Shown here one piece after another: positions 37,146-45,146 of a DNA stretch of 64,000 bases. Both the position numbers and the translations under genes were made by a program. The stretch is taken from contig CAHJWL010000008.1 in the NCBI GenBank assembly GCA_903642235.1, positions 101,416 through 165,415 of the forward strand, in the 5' to 3' direction. Within the stretch, counting starts at the first letter, position 1; each line of letters begins with the position of its first letter. The notes beneath the pieces are model-generated. The model saw nothing but the letters and a program-made list of their open reading frames with translations, was not told where the DNA came from and made no database searches. Origin of the DNA: Acidobacteriaceae bacterium (GTDB lineage Bacteria > Acidobacteriota > Terriglobia > Terriglobales > Acidobacteriaceae).

Positions 37146-39326
37146 TCACACCGCCGCAAGCTCACCCGCCGCCACCCGCCGCACCTCTACCATCGTCGAG
37201 TAGAACGTCGCGCCGTCACCCAGGTCCGTCAGCCGCTCGCTCGTCAACGCATTCACATTCATGCCGCCCGCTGAGAGCTTGGCCCAGTCCAGCCGCGCCG
37301 CCACCACGCCCTCTGCCACCGCCGTCCCGACCCGCGCTCGCAAGGTGATCCGCCCGCGTCCGTTCACCACCTCAACCCCATCTCCCGTCACCACGCCACG
37401 CTTCGCCGCGTCCACCGCGTGCATTTCGAGTACGCCCTCCGTCTTTGCCTCCAGACGCTGGTGCACCGGCACATTCGCAAACGTCGTATTCATGAAGTTG
37501 TCCGCCTTGCGCGGAAGAAACTCCAGGGGGTAAGCCGCATCCCGCGCACTTCCGCCGCGCGACTCACTCGGTGCAATAAAGATCGGAACCGGTACGAACT
37601 CGCCCCGCCCACTCGCCGTGCGAAACCACTCCGGCGAACTGAACGGCAGCGACTCTCCACGCGCGTCCTTCGGCAGCGCCAGCTCCACATGGCCTTCGCT
37701 CTCCAGCCGCTCCTTCGTCACACCGGCAAACCACGGATGATCAACCTCCAGCGCCTGCGCGATCAGCTCCTCTTCGCGGTCATCAAAACACGCCTCCGGA
37801 AATCCCATCCGCCGCCCCAGCTCGCCAAACAGCCGCACATTCGACCAAGCCTCGCCCAGCGGCTGTATCGCCTGCTCGCTCACCTGCGCGAACAGGTGCC
37901 CATACGCCCCCTGCACATCCTTCACCTCGAGAAACGTCGGCGCCGGCAGAACATAATCCGCATAGTCCGTCGTGTCATTGAAGATCTGCTCATGCACCAC
38001 CGTGAACAAATCCTCGCGCGCCAGGCCGCGCAGGACCTCCGTCTGGTTCGGCGCGATCGCCGCTGCATTCGAGTTGTAGACGACCAGCGCCTTTACCGGC
38101 CCGCCACCCACGCCCGCATCCTCCCGCGTGAGCGCCGCGCCCAGCCGACTCATATTCACCACCCGCGTCCCCCGACCCACAGGACTCGCCCGCATCAGCT
38201 CCGGCATCTGTAACCGTTCCTGATTGAAGGGAAAAGCTCCGCTCGTCGAGAGCTGAAGCCCACCTCCACGCCGCGTCCACGCGCCCGTCAGCAGCGGCAG
38301 CATGCACACGGCCCGCGCCGCCGTCCCGCCGTTCTCGCTCCGCTGGATCCCGTAGTTCAGCCGGATGGCGGACGGCCGCCCCGTCCGCCTCAGCACCGTT
38401 CCATACTCCCGCGCGAGCGCTTCGATCCGCTCCGCCGCAAGGCCCGTCACCGCCGCCACCGCCGCCGGTGCATGCTCGGCCTTCATGGCGTGCGCGCGCA
38501 ATGCGTCAAAACCATGCGTGCATCGATCGAGATACGCGCGATCCTCCATCTCTTCGCGCAAGAGCACATGCATCAATCCAAGCGCCAGCAGCCCATCCGT
38601 TCCCGGCCGGATCGCCAGGTGCTCATCCGCCAGTGCCGCCGTCCGCGTCCGGTACGGATCGATCACCACCAGCCGCGCTCCCATCCTTCGCGCCTGCTCG
38701 ATGAAGGGCCACAGGTGAATATTATTCCCGTGAACATTCGCGCCCCACGCAATCACAAGCCCGGCCTCTGCAAAATCCTCCGGCCGCGTTCCCAGCCGCG
38801 CGCCGTACACGCTCATCAGCGCGGCCGTCCCCGCCGTTGCGCAGATCGTCCGGTCCAGCCGTGACGCCCCGAGCCGATGAAAAAAACGCCGGTCCATCGA
38901 CCCAAACCCAAGCTGTCCGATCGTCCCAGCGTAGCTGTACGGCAGCACGCTCTCCGGCCCGTGCTCCGCTGCAATCGCGGTCAGCCGCGCTGCGATCTTA
39001 TCGAGTGCCTCATCCCAGCTGATCCGCTCAAAGGCCTCCACCTCGCGTCCCTGCACCAGCGGCCCCTTTGCGATGCCCTGCTTGCGCCGCATCGGATATA
39101 ACAGCCGGTCCGGACTGTAGACACGATCGAGGTACTTCGCTACCTTCCCGCAGAGAAACCCGCGCGTCACCGGGTGCGCCGGATCTCCCTGCAGCTTGGT
39201 CGCCCGCCCGGAGAGTTCGTCCACCGTCACCAGAACGCCACAGCTGTCAGGGCAATCATGCGAGCACACCGCATGCACCGTCCGTGTCGCATCTGATCCC
39301 ACGCGCGTCTGCTCTTCCTGGTTCAC
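37146..39326 (-). CDS. Molybdopterin oxidoreductase family protein
   Basis: This 726-residue catalytic subunit of the DMSO-reductase superfamily has an N-terminal [4Fe-4S] site with Cys21, Cys25, Cys29 and Cys59 (CSHDCPDSC, GFLCGK). The molybdenum-domain segments IAWGANVHGNNIHLWPF, VVIDPYRTRTAALAD and LVVYNSNAAAIAPN follow, and the C-terminal dinucleotide-binding domain contains RKADNFMNTTFANV. No Tat signal is present, so it is cytoplasmic. No electron-transfer or membrane subunit is next to it. The nearest functions are assimilatory nitrate reductase-like or formate dehydrogenase-like; the substrate cannot be fixed. Confidence 0.9.
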   Translation of the reverse strand: MNQEEQTRVGSDATRTVHAVCSHDCPDSCGVLVTVDELSGRATKLQGDPAHPVTRGFLCGKVAKYLDRVYSPDRLLYPMRRKQGIAKGPLVQGREVEAFERISWDEALDKIAARLTAIAAEHGPESVLPYSYAGTIGQLGFGSMDRRFFHRLGASRLDRTICATAGTAALMSVYGARLGTRPEDFAEAGLVIAWGANVHGNNIHLWPFIEQARRMGARLVVIDPYRTRTAALADEHLAIRPGTDGLLALGLMHVLLREEMEDRAYLDRCTHGFDALRAHAMKAEHAPAAVAAVTGLAAERIEALAREYGTVLRRTGRPSAIRLNYGIQRSENGGTAARAVCMLPLLTGAWTRRGGGLQLSTSGAFPFNQERLQMPELMRASPVGRGTRVVNMSRLGAALTREDAGVGGGPVKALVVYNSNAAAIAPNQTEVLRGLAREDLFTVVHEQIFNDTTDYADYVLPAPTFLEVKDVQGAYGHLFAQVSEQAIQPLGEAWSNVRLFGELGRRMGFPEACFDDREEELIAQALEVDHPWFAGVTKERLESEGHVELALPKDARGESLPFSSPEWFRTASGRGEFVPVPIFIAPSESRGGSARDAAYPLEFLPRKADNFMNTTFANVPVHQRLEAKTEGVLEMHAVDAAKRGVVTGDGVEVVNGRGRITLRARVGTAVAEGVVAARLDWAKLSAGGMNVNALTSERLTDLGDGATFYSTMVEVRRVAAGELAAV

Positions 39327-39451
39327 CGTTCCTTGATCATATGGCTCAGGCCACGCACCGGGTTGTCCTGAACCCGCCTCCTCGCCATACGATCAAACAT
39401 CAAAGCCGGTGCCGAGCAAACTGCCGTGTATAGTGCTGCCATTGGACCCTC

Positions 39452-40096
39452 ATGACAAAGGCTGCCCATTCCCGGTCTCTGACCCCGGCCCGTCTTGAGG
39501 CCTTCTCCGATGGTGTTCTCGCCGTTGTCATCACCATCATGGTGCTCGAGCTCAAGGTCCCGCACGAAAGCGGTATGGGCGGCCTGAATGCCGTTCTTCC
39601 TATCCTCTCCGTCTACATTCTTTCCTTCACCTTCACCGGCATCTACTGGGTGAACCACCACCTGTTGGTCCATCGCATAGCAGAGATCGATGGCCGCATC
39701 CTCTATAGCAACCTGCTCTTCCTCTTCTGCTCTTCGCTGCTGCCGTACTTCACCTCCTGGGTGCTTGAAAAAGATCACGACAGCTTCTCTGTGGTGCTCT
39801 ACACGTCGTCACTTCTCACCATCGGCTTTTCCTTCATGCTGTTGCGCCTGGCCATCGAGCGTCGCTTACGCCTCGCCGGTGAGCGCACCCCGGAAGACGG
39901 CAGAACTCAACGCAAACACTGGATCTCCCTCGGCCTCTATCTGCTGTCCATCCCCGTCGCTCTTCGCCGCCCCGGACTCGCGATGCTGGTGGATGCTCTC
40001 GTCAACCTCGTCTGGATCCTTCCCGACCTTGGCACCCACCGACCCCGCATCAACACCCAGAGCACAGCTTTAAGCCCGCAGAACCGTATCTCCTAA
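39452..40096 (+). CDS. TMEM175-like potassium channel family protein (DUF1211)
   Basis: This 214-residue membrane protein has the family signature RLEAFSDGVLAVVITIMVLEL in its first helix (motif RxxxFSDGVxAxxxT, the pore-lining element in bacterial TMEM175 channels). About six helices follow, including YWVNHHLLVHRI. It is likely a tetrameric K+ leak channel. ATG 39452 is used. It is divergent from the molybdopterin oxidoreductase and 32 bases upstream of the SnoaL-like gene. Confidence 0.85.
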   Translation: MTKAAHSRSLTPARLEAFSDGVLAVVITIMVLELKVPHESGMGGLNAVLPILSVYILSFTFTGIYWVNHHLLVHRIAEIDGRILYSNLLFLFCSSLLPYFTSWVLEKDHDSFSVVLYTSSLLTIGFSFMLLRLAIERRLRLAGERTPEDGRTQRKHWISLGLYLLSIPVALRRPGLAMLVDALVNLVWILPDLGTHRPRINTQSTALSPQNRIS

Positions 40097-40128
40097 GGAT
40101 GCGGATACCAGGACCCATAGGACCTCCA

Positions 40129-40608
40129 ATGAAGCCCGCCACCCGCATCCTCGCTCTGCCTCTGCTTTCTCTCTGCCTGTCTCTGTCCTACCTTGGCCCT
40201 CGTATCGCCGCGCAGGAGCCGCCGCTGCACACCGCCAGTCCTACCGAACTCGGCTGCGTCAAAGTCCTGCTCGCGCAGGAGCGCGCCTGGAACGAAGGCG
40301 ACCTCGACAAGTTTGCCAAAGCCTACAAGAACTCGCCGGAGACGCTGTTCCTCTCGCGCGAGATCAACCGTGGCTACGCCGGCCTCGTCGACAGCTACCA
40401 CAAGGACTACCCCAACCGCGCCGCCATGGGCACCCTGACCTTCTCCGATCTCGAGGTCCACCCGCTCGACGAACACTTCGCCGTCGCCCTCGGCAAATAT
40501 CATCTCGAACGCAACAAAAAAGCCGGCGGCAACGCCGATGGCATCTTCTCGCTTGTCATGGAGAAGACGCCGGAAGGCTGGCGTATCGTCGTCGACCACA
40601 CAACGTAA
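40129..40608 (+). CDS. Secreted SnoaL/DUF4440-like protein
   Basis: This 159-residue protein has a signal peptide (ILALPLLSLCLSLSYL to RIAAQ) and an NTF2-like fold: an N-terminal helix with LLAQERAWNEGDLDKFAKAY, then a strand with SPETLFLSREIN, GYAGLVDSYHKDY, and the C-terminal strands GIFSLVMEKTPEGWRIVVDHT. This is the DUF4440 pattern for small-molecule binding or catalysis; no activity can be named. ATG 40129 was chosen because the signal peptide follows and AGGA lies seven bases upstream. Confidence 0.85.
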   Translation: MKPATRILALPLLSLCLSLSYLGPRIAAQEPPLHTASPTELGCVKVLLAQERAWNEGDLDKFAKAYKNSPETLFLSREINRGYAGLVDSYHKDYPNRAAMGTLTFSDLEVHPLDEHFAVALGKYHLERNKKAGGNADGIFSLVMEKTPEGWRIVVDHTT

Positions 40609-40639
40609 ATAATCTGGCTGGACCTGCATCCCCTGAGAC

Positions 40640-40762
40640 ACGGGTATAGTTCTCCGCATCCCGCGTCGGTTGAGGAAGTCGCCTGGATGCGGGCTGAGAA
40701 CTAGAAGACTAAAAGGCTCGAAGCCGGGCTACACGGTGCAAGCCCGCCCTCCGCAAAGGAGC
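40640..40762. other. Intergenic region with inverted repeats between convergent genes
   Basis: GTTCTC and CGCATCC near 40650 pair with GGATGCG and GAGAAC near 40685-40701 to form a bulged stem with about 23 bases in the loop. A second hairpin, CGGGCT with AGCCCG, follows near 40722-40745. It could be a shared terminator or a structured RNA. No known riboswitch consensus was matched. Confidence 0.35.
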
Positions 40763-41347
40763 TCAGACCGTCAGCACTTCCTTCTCCTTGGCCCGGAACA
40801 GCTCCTCGATGCGCTTGATCTCCGCATCCGTTAGCTGCTGCACTTCCTCACTCGCGCGCTTTTCATCATCAGCCGAAATCAACTTGTCCTTCGCAGCCTT
40901 CTTGATCTGCTCGTTGCCATCCCGCCGAATGTTCCGGATCGCCGTCTTATGATCCTCAAGCGTTTTGTTCAGCTGCTTGACCACATCCTTGCGCCGCTCC
41001 TCCGTCATCGCCGGAATCGGCACGCGAATCACCTTGCCGTCCGTCATGGGGTTTAGCCCTGTGCCTGACGTCCGAATGGCCTTTTCAATCGCACTCACCA
41101 TGGCCATGTCATACGGAGAGACCAGGATCAACGTCGGCTCCGGCGTGGAGATCTGACCCATCTGCGAGACTGGCGTATCAGTGCCGTAGTAGTCCACCTT
41201 TACCTGGTCCAGCATGTGTACGTTCGCCCGGCCCGTCCGCGTGGATGCCAGGTTTGCGCGAAAGTCGTCGACCGATCTCTCCATGCGCGACTTCAACTCA
41301 CCATGTACATCCTTCAAAGCCACAATACTCGCCATCGCAGAGGCCAT
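40763..41347 (-). CDS. frr: Ribosome recycling factor
   Basis: This releases ribosomes from mRNA after termination, with EF-G. It is about 194 residues with the standard layout: helix 1 ending in ANLASTRTGRANVHMLD, the central beta domain with VDYYGTDTPVSQMGQISTPE, and the return helices with PIPAMTEERRKDVVKQLNK and NIRRDGNEQIKKA. The start could be ATG 41347 or ATG 41335; 41347 is used. Normally frr follows pyrH; here no pyrH is next to it, and a tRNA-Arg gene lies 135 bases upstream. Confidence 0.96.
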   Translation of the reverse strand: MASAMASIVALKDVHGELKSRMERSVDDFRANLASTRTGRANVHMLDQVKVDYYGTDTPVSQMGQISTPEPTLILVSPYDMAMVSAIEKAIRTSGTGLNPMTDGKVIRVPIPAMTEERRKDVVKQLNKTLEDHKTAIRNIRRDGNEQIKKAAKDKLISADDEKRASEEVQQLTDAEIKRIEELFRAKEKEVLTV

Positions 41348-41481
41348 CTGTCTCAATCCTCGGGCGCCGATGCGCCATCGCCGATTTTACCCGTTTCTCG
41401 CACGCCGCGCCGTCATGTGCCCGATGGGGATGCCGCACCGAGACGATCCTGTTGCGGTTGGTCGGTGAGGGGAGTGCGTGG

Positions 41482-41555
41482 TGAGCGAGGCAGGGATCGA
41501 ACCTGCAACCGTCAGCTTAGAAGGCTGATGCTCTATCCAATTGAGCTACTCGCCC
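41482..41555 (-). tRNA. tRNA-Arg (TCT)
   Basis: On the minus strand a full cloverleaf is seen: acceptor GGGCGAG with CTCGCTC, D arm, anticodon loop CTTCTAA (anticodon TCT), and T arm GGTTCGATCC. The CCA end is not encoded. It lies between frr and a hypothetical gene on the same strand. Confidence 0.93.
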
Positions 41556-41604
41556 GGCGTGCTTCCCTGCTAGAGATTGTAGCGGCTTCGCGAAGGGGTG
41601 GCGG

Positions 41605-42198
41605 TCAGGTCTGCGGGAAAAGATCCTTGGTACGCAGGATCGCGATGACGGCATCGAGCGCGCTTGACCAATGGCTGCGTGCCTCCGCGGCTGTAGATCC
41701 CACTGCCTTGAGGTAGAGCGAGATGCTGAAGCCCTCCTGCGGTGTGGTGAGATCCAGGAGAGCAGGGCGGATGATGCACTCGGCAGCCGAGAAGGGCTGA
41801 TCGACAGGAGCAAGACGGCGCTCCAGCCGGCCGAGCAGATGGCCCTGCTGGTGGAATGAGGTAAAAAGGGCACGATCGCGGCAGAGCAGGTCGAGATAGG
41901 AGAGCACAGCGGCCGCCGTTTCCTCGGGTTCAAGCGCCAGGTGCAGCCGAAGATTCTCGCGTTCTGCGTCATCTGCCTCCCACACGTCGCATTTCGCGGT
42001 GAAGACGGGGGAGCGGACAGAGTTCAGCGAGCGAAGGGCGTGCTGCAGCGCGGGGTGTTCTTCCGCTTCGGGGATGCTGTCGATGGCATAGGGATCATCG
42101 CGTAGGTCAATAAAGCGAAGAGGGCTGGACGGATCTTCCCAGGGAACGACGAGAACCGGATCGTCGGCAGAGCATTCGGCGGACCAGTCAAAGAGCAT
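41605..42198 (-). CDS. Hypothetical protein
   Basis: A 197-residue soluble protein starting at MLFDWSAECSADDPVLVVPW and ending TKDLFPQT. It includes IDLRDDPYAIDSIPEAEEHP, a middle helical part and LDAVIAILRTKDLF. I recognise no domain or catalytic motif. The frame is open further upstream inside the YheT-like gene, but the codons there are antisense-like, so ATG 42198 is taken. It lies 47 bases after the YheT-like hydrolase on the same strand and is probably co-transcribed. Confidence 0.7.
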   Translation of the reverse strand: MLFDWSAECSADDPVLVVPWEDPSSPLRFIDLRDDPYAIDSIPEAEEHPALQHALRSLNSVRSPVFTAKCDVWEADDAERENLRLHLALEPEETAAAVLSYLDLLCRDRALFTSFHQQGHLLGRLERRLAPVDQPFSAAECIIRPALLDLTTPQEGFSISLYLKAVGSTAAEARSHWSSALDAVIAILRTKDLFPQT

Positions 42199-42244
42199 GT
42201 TTTTCCATGGTAGCCCGAGAGCCCGGTGAGATCTGCGATCGGAA

Positions 42245-43303
42245 TCAGGAGTTGGTGAGAAGGAAATGGAGCGCGGTATGTTCGGCCCAGTAGCCATCGT
42301 TGCCGCGGTTAAGGTCAGGCTGTGCGAGAAAGGCGCAGTGGCCGCCATGCGTGGGTTCGAGGAGGGTGATGTAGCGGTTCGCGAGCAGGCCGCTACGGGA
42401 GGCGGAGGAGAGGCGGATAAACGGATCGTCGAGGGCGTGCAGGACGAGGGTAGGGACGGCGATCTGCGCAAGAACGCGCGCGCTGGCGGCACGGAAGTAG
42501 TACTCGTCGGCGCCGCCAAATCCGGAGTAGAAGGCCGTAATGCGGTCGTCGAAGTCGCGCAGAGAGCGGATACCGGCGGTGCGCGCGGCATCGTACAGCG
42601 TGGGGAAGAGAGCGGCCTTGCGGCGGTAGCGGCGGAGAAGATTTTTGAGAAAGCGGCGCTCGTAGATGCGGTTAAGCGGCTCGTGAAGCGCATCGGCTGA
42701 CTCTGCGAGATCGATCGCCGGAGAGACAGCGACGACGGCGCGGAGTTCGGCCGGGGCGCGCGTGCCGAGGTCTCCGGCAAGCTTCAGCACCAGATTGCCG
42801 CCCATGGAGTAGCCGACGAGCGAGACGGCGGTAAGGTGTTCGCGGTGGATGAAGAAGCGCAGAACGGCATGCACGTCTTCAGAGAGACCGGAGTGGTAGA
42901 GAGTCGGGGAGACTGCCTCGGTGCCGCCGCAGTTACGCATATTCAGGCGGATGACGTTGGCTCCGCTGTACCAGAGCTTATCGGCATTGCCGCAGATGTA
43001 CTGCGAGTTGGAGGAGCCTTCGAGACCGTGGAGCAGAATGACGGTAAGGGCGGAGGCGCGCCGGGCCTCCGGCTGCCAGTGACAGTGGCAGAGCACACGG
43101 GAGTTGAGGGGGATGCCGGTCGCAGGATCAGGCGGTGCTACCTCCACCAGGACAGATTCAGGCAACGGCAGGTGGTTCGCGCGGGGCAGGAAGTTGCCGG
43201 CAATGGTCTGCAGATGAGGATTGCTGAGAAAGCGGCGCGGCTGGAAGCTTTCGGCGGTGGTGTGAAAAGCTGCTTTATGGGTACGCGTCTCGGCACTCCT
43301 CAT
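42245..43303 (-). CDS. YheT-like alpha/beta hydrolase
   Basis: This 352-residue hydrolase of the YheT (UPF0017) family begins with FLSNPHLQTIAGNFLPR, the family start. The oxyanion HGLEGSSNSQY follows, then the nucleophile Ser in VGYSMGGNLVLK, the acid in LHALDDPFI and the catalytic His in THGGHCAFL. It is a likely esterase or lipase-like enzyme in the cytoplasm; the substrate is unknown. Its ATG overlaps the stop of the upstream DUF72 gene by four bases, so the two are translated together. Confidence 0.9.
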   Translation of the reverse strand: MRSAETRTHKAAFHTTAESFQPRRFLSNPHLQTIAGNFLPRANHLPLPESVLVEVAPPDPATGIPLNSRVLCHCHWQPEARRASALTVILLHGLEGSSNSQYICGNADKLWYSGANVIRLNMRNCGGTEAVSPTLYHSGLSEDVHAVLRFFIHREHLTAVSLVGYSMGGNLVLKLAGDLGTRAPAELRAVVAVSPAIDLAESADALHEPLNRIYERRFLKNLLRRYRRKAALFPTLYDAARTAGIRSLRDFDDRITAFYSGFGGADEYYFRAASARVLAQIAVPTLVLHALDDPFIRLSSASRSGLLANRYITLLEPTHGGHCAFLAQPDLNRGNDGYWAEHTALHFLLTNS

Positions 43304-44124
43304 GCGGACAGAGCTCCGGCCTCTGCCAGGAGAGTGACGGCGTTGAGAGCGCCAGTCGGCCGGTCTTCGTGGCGAAGTGCGACGAAGACGTCACGGGTGC
43401 GCGCAAGGTCGCGATAGTGACGGGCGAAGCTGGAGAGCTCGGCAGGGGCGTAGCCGCCGGAGCGGCGCAGGCGCAAGCAGGTATGTGTCGAGGCAGTGTG
43501 GATCTCGGGGGTGGCCAGATCGCCGGGCTCATCGCCGGCGTGGGCGATGCAAAGAGCGGCATTGTGCGCGTGCAGCAGATCGTAGACCGGCTGTGCGAGC
43601 CAGGACGCGTGGCGGAACTCAAACGCGATGCGCGGCGCAGACGAGCAGGTGAACGCCGGAAGGCTGAGGAACTCCGCAAGAAGCGCGAGGTCGGCCTTGA
43701 AGGTAGGAGGCAGCTGAAAGAGCAAGGGGCCGAGCCGGTCCGCGGCCGCAACCGGAGCGAGCGCGGCAAGGAATTGGTCGACAAGAGCGCTGGCGTCGCG
43801 AAGGCGGCTGAAGTGCGTTATGCGCTGCGGGGCTTTGAAAGCGAAGCGGAAGGGGGCTGAAGTAGCGGCGAGCCAGCCCTCCAGCGTCTTCGGCGTGGGC
43901 AGAGTTCGGAAGGTGTAGTTGACCTCGACGGTTGAGAGGCGGGAGCTGTAGAAGGCGAGAAAGTTCTTTTGCGAGAGGCCGTCCGGATAGAAGCCGGGCT
44001 TCCATGTGGAATACGCCCAGCCGGAGGTGCCGATGAAGAGACGAGGGACCGGCGCTGGGCCACCCTCCAATAGGCTGGGAAGCAGCAACTTGGAAGGCGT
44101 ACGACGTGTCTCGACCCGCGGCAA
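43300..44124 (-). CDS. DUF72 domain-containing protein
   Basis: This 274-residue TIM-barrel-like protein has FIGTSGWAYSTWKPGFYPDG at its start. VEVNYTFRTLP, FRFAFKAPQRITHF, LGPLLFQLPPTF and IAFEFRHASW are the conserved DUF72 (YecE-like) strand motifs. The family function is unknown. The first about 25 residues before the domain are probably extra, so a start at a later codon is possible. It overlaps the YheT-like gene by four bases and is 54 bases downstream of tRNA-His. Confidence 0.88.
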   Translation of the reverse strand: MPRVETRRTPSKLLLPSLLEGGPAPVPRLFIGTSGWAYSTWKPGFYPDGLSQKNFLAFYSSRLSTVEVNYTFRTLPTPKTLEGWLAATSAPFRFAFKAPQRITHFSRLRDASALVDQFLAALAPVAAADRLGPLLFQLPPTFKADLALLAEFLSLPAFTCSSAPRIAFEFRHASWLAQPVYDLLHAHNAALCIAHAGDEPGDLATPEIHTASTHTCLRLRRSGGYAPAELSSFARHYRDLARTRDVFVALRHEDRPTGALNAVTLLAEAGALSA

Positions 44125-44178
44125 GCAATCTCCAGACGTTCAGGTTTCGCTAGAGGCTCCGGCGCGAGAGGGGAGAGG

Positions 44179-44255
44179 ATGGGGCGGCTAGTGGGTTTCG
44201 AACCCACGACATCCGCTGCCACAGAGCGGCGTTCTGCCACTGAACTATAGCCGCC
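44179..44255 (-). tRNA. tRNA-His (GTG)
   Basis: The minus-strand cloverleaf carries G-1 opposite C73, as required for tRNA-His. Acceptor GCGGCTA pairs with TAGCCGC, the anticodon loop is CTGTGGC (anticodon GTG), and the T arm is GGGTTCGAAACCC. The CCA end is encoded at 44179-44181. Confidence 0.94.
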
Positions 44256-44328
44256 ACAATGATCAGAATTCTAGCATCTGAACGCCAAGATGCAAAAAGA
44301 CAGGCAACAACCGGTGAAGAAGACGTAG

Positions 44329-44874
44329 ATGGGGACGACACGCGAGCCGGAGATCCTTTCGCCGCGATGGAAGCGCGGCTCACAAGCCGCCGGCGGTGTT
44401 CTGCGGGATGAGAACCTTGACATGCTCAGCCATCTCCTGGACGACTTCATCCGGGTGCCGGGCACCTCCATTCGATTCGGCCTCGATGGAATTGTGGGTC
44501 TGATCCCGGGTATCGGCGATCTGCTGGGTGGCCTTGCGTCGACGATGCTCATCCTCGCGGCGTGGGCGCGTGGCGTTCCGAAGGTGACGCTGCTGCGCAT
44601 GGTCGCGAATGTTGGCATTGAAGTCGTTATCGGAATGGTGCCGGTCTTTGGCGATGTGTTTGACATCGCATGGCGGGCGAACCGGCGGAACTACGCGCTG
44701 CTGACCGGCAGTGTTGACGAGCCGCGTACGGTAGAGCGGCGCAGCTGGCTCTTCTTTGCTGGTCTGTGCGCGGTGCTTGCGCTCCTGATTCTTCTGCCGC
44801 TTGTAGCCCTCAGCTGGCTGACGGCGCACTTTCTCCACGGAATGTCTGGGGCGGATCCCCATCGCGCCTTCTGA
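44329..44874 (+). CDS. DUF4112 domain-containing membrane protein
   Basis: This 181-residue protein has two hydrophobic segments in the conserved DUF4112 core (GLDGIVGLIPGIGDLLGGL and VGIEVVIGMVPVFGDVFDIA), then the hallmark WRANRRNYALL and a C-terminal membrane helix (LFFAGLCAVLALLILLPLV). The function of the family is unknown. It lies between tRNA-His and tRNA-Pro, and about 40 bases before the latter. Confidence 0.88.
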   Translation: MGTTREPEILSPRWKRGSQAAGGVLRDENLDMLSHLLDDFIRVPGTSIRFGLDGIVGLIPGIGDLLGGLASTMLILAAWARGVPKVTLLRMVANVGIEVVIGMVPVFGDVFDIAWRANRRNYALLTGSVDEPRTVERRSWLFFAGLCAVLALLILLPLVALSWLTAHFLHGMSGADPHRAF

Positions 44875-44912
44875 GAGGGCAGGGTGAGGTGGTGCGATAG
44901 AATCGTGGCAGT

Positions 44913-44989
<77 letters not shown>

Positions 44990-45146
44990 TATCTTCGGAG
45001 ACAGGCGGCGTGGGTGGACGGTGCGCGGCTTGCCCAAAGTATTGCCTGCCTGACAGACTGCTGAGACATCCAGATTTCCTGAACCGGAGATGTGTGCTGC
45101 GCGCGAGCGTGTGGCGGCGATCCGGAGGAAGAGGAGTGAGGCAGCG

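Noticed and set aside
40680..40705. GGCTGAGAAC resembling part of a TPP riboswitch
   Set aside because: The rest of the THI-box consensus is missing, and the element lies at the 3-prime ends of two convergent genes, not upstream of a thiamine gene.
42199..42780. Upstream extension of the 41605-42198 frame to 391 residues
   Set aside because: It is antiparallel-frame sequence within the YheT-like hydrolase, rich in Ser, Pro and Arg as shadow frames are; the hydrolase is certain.
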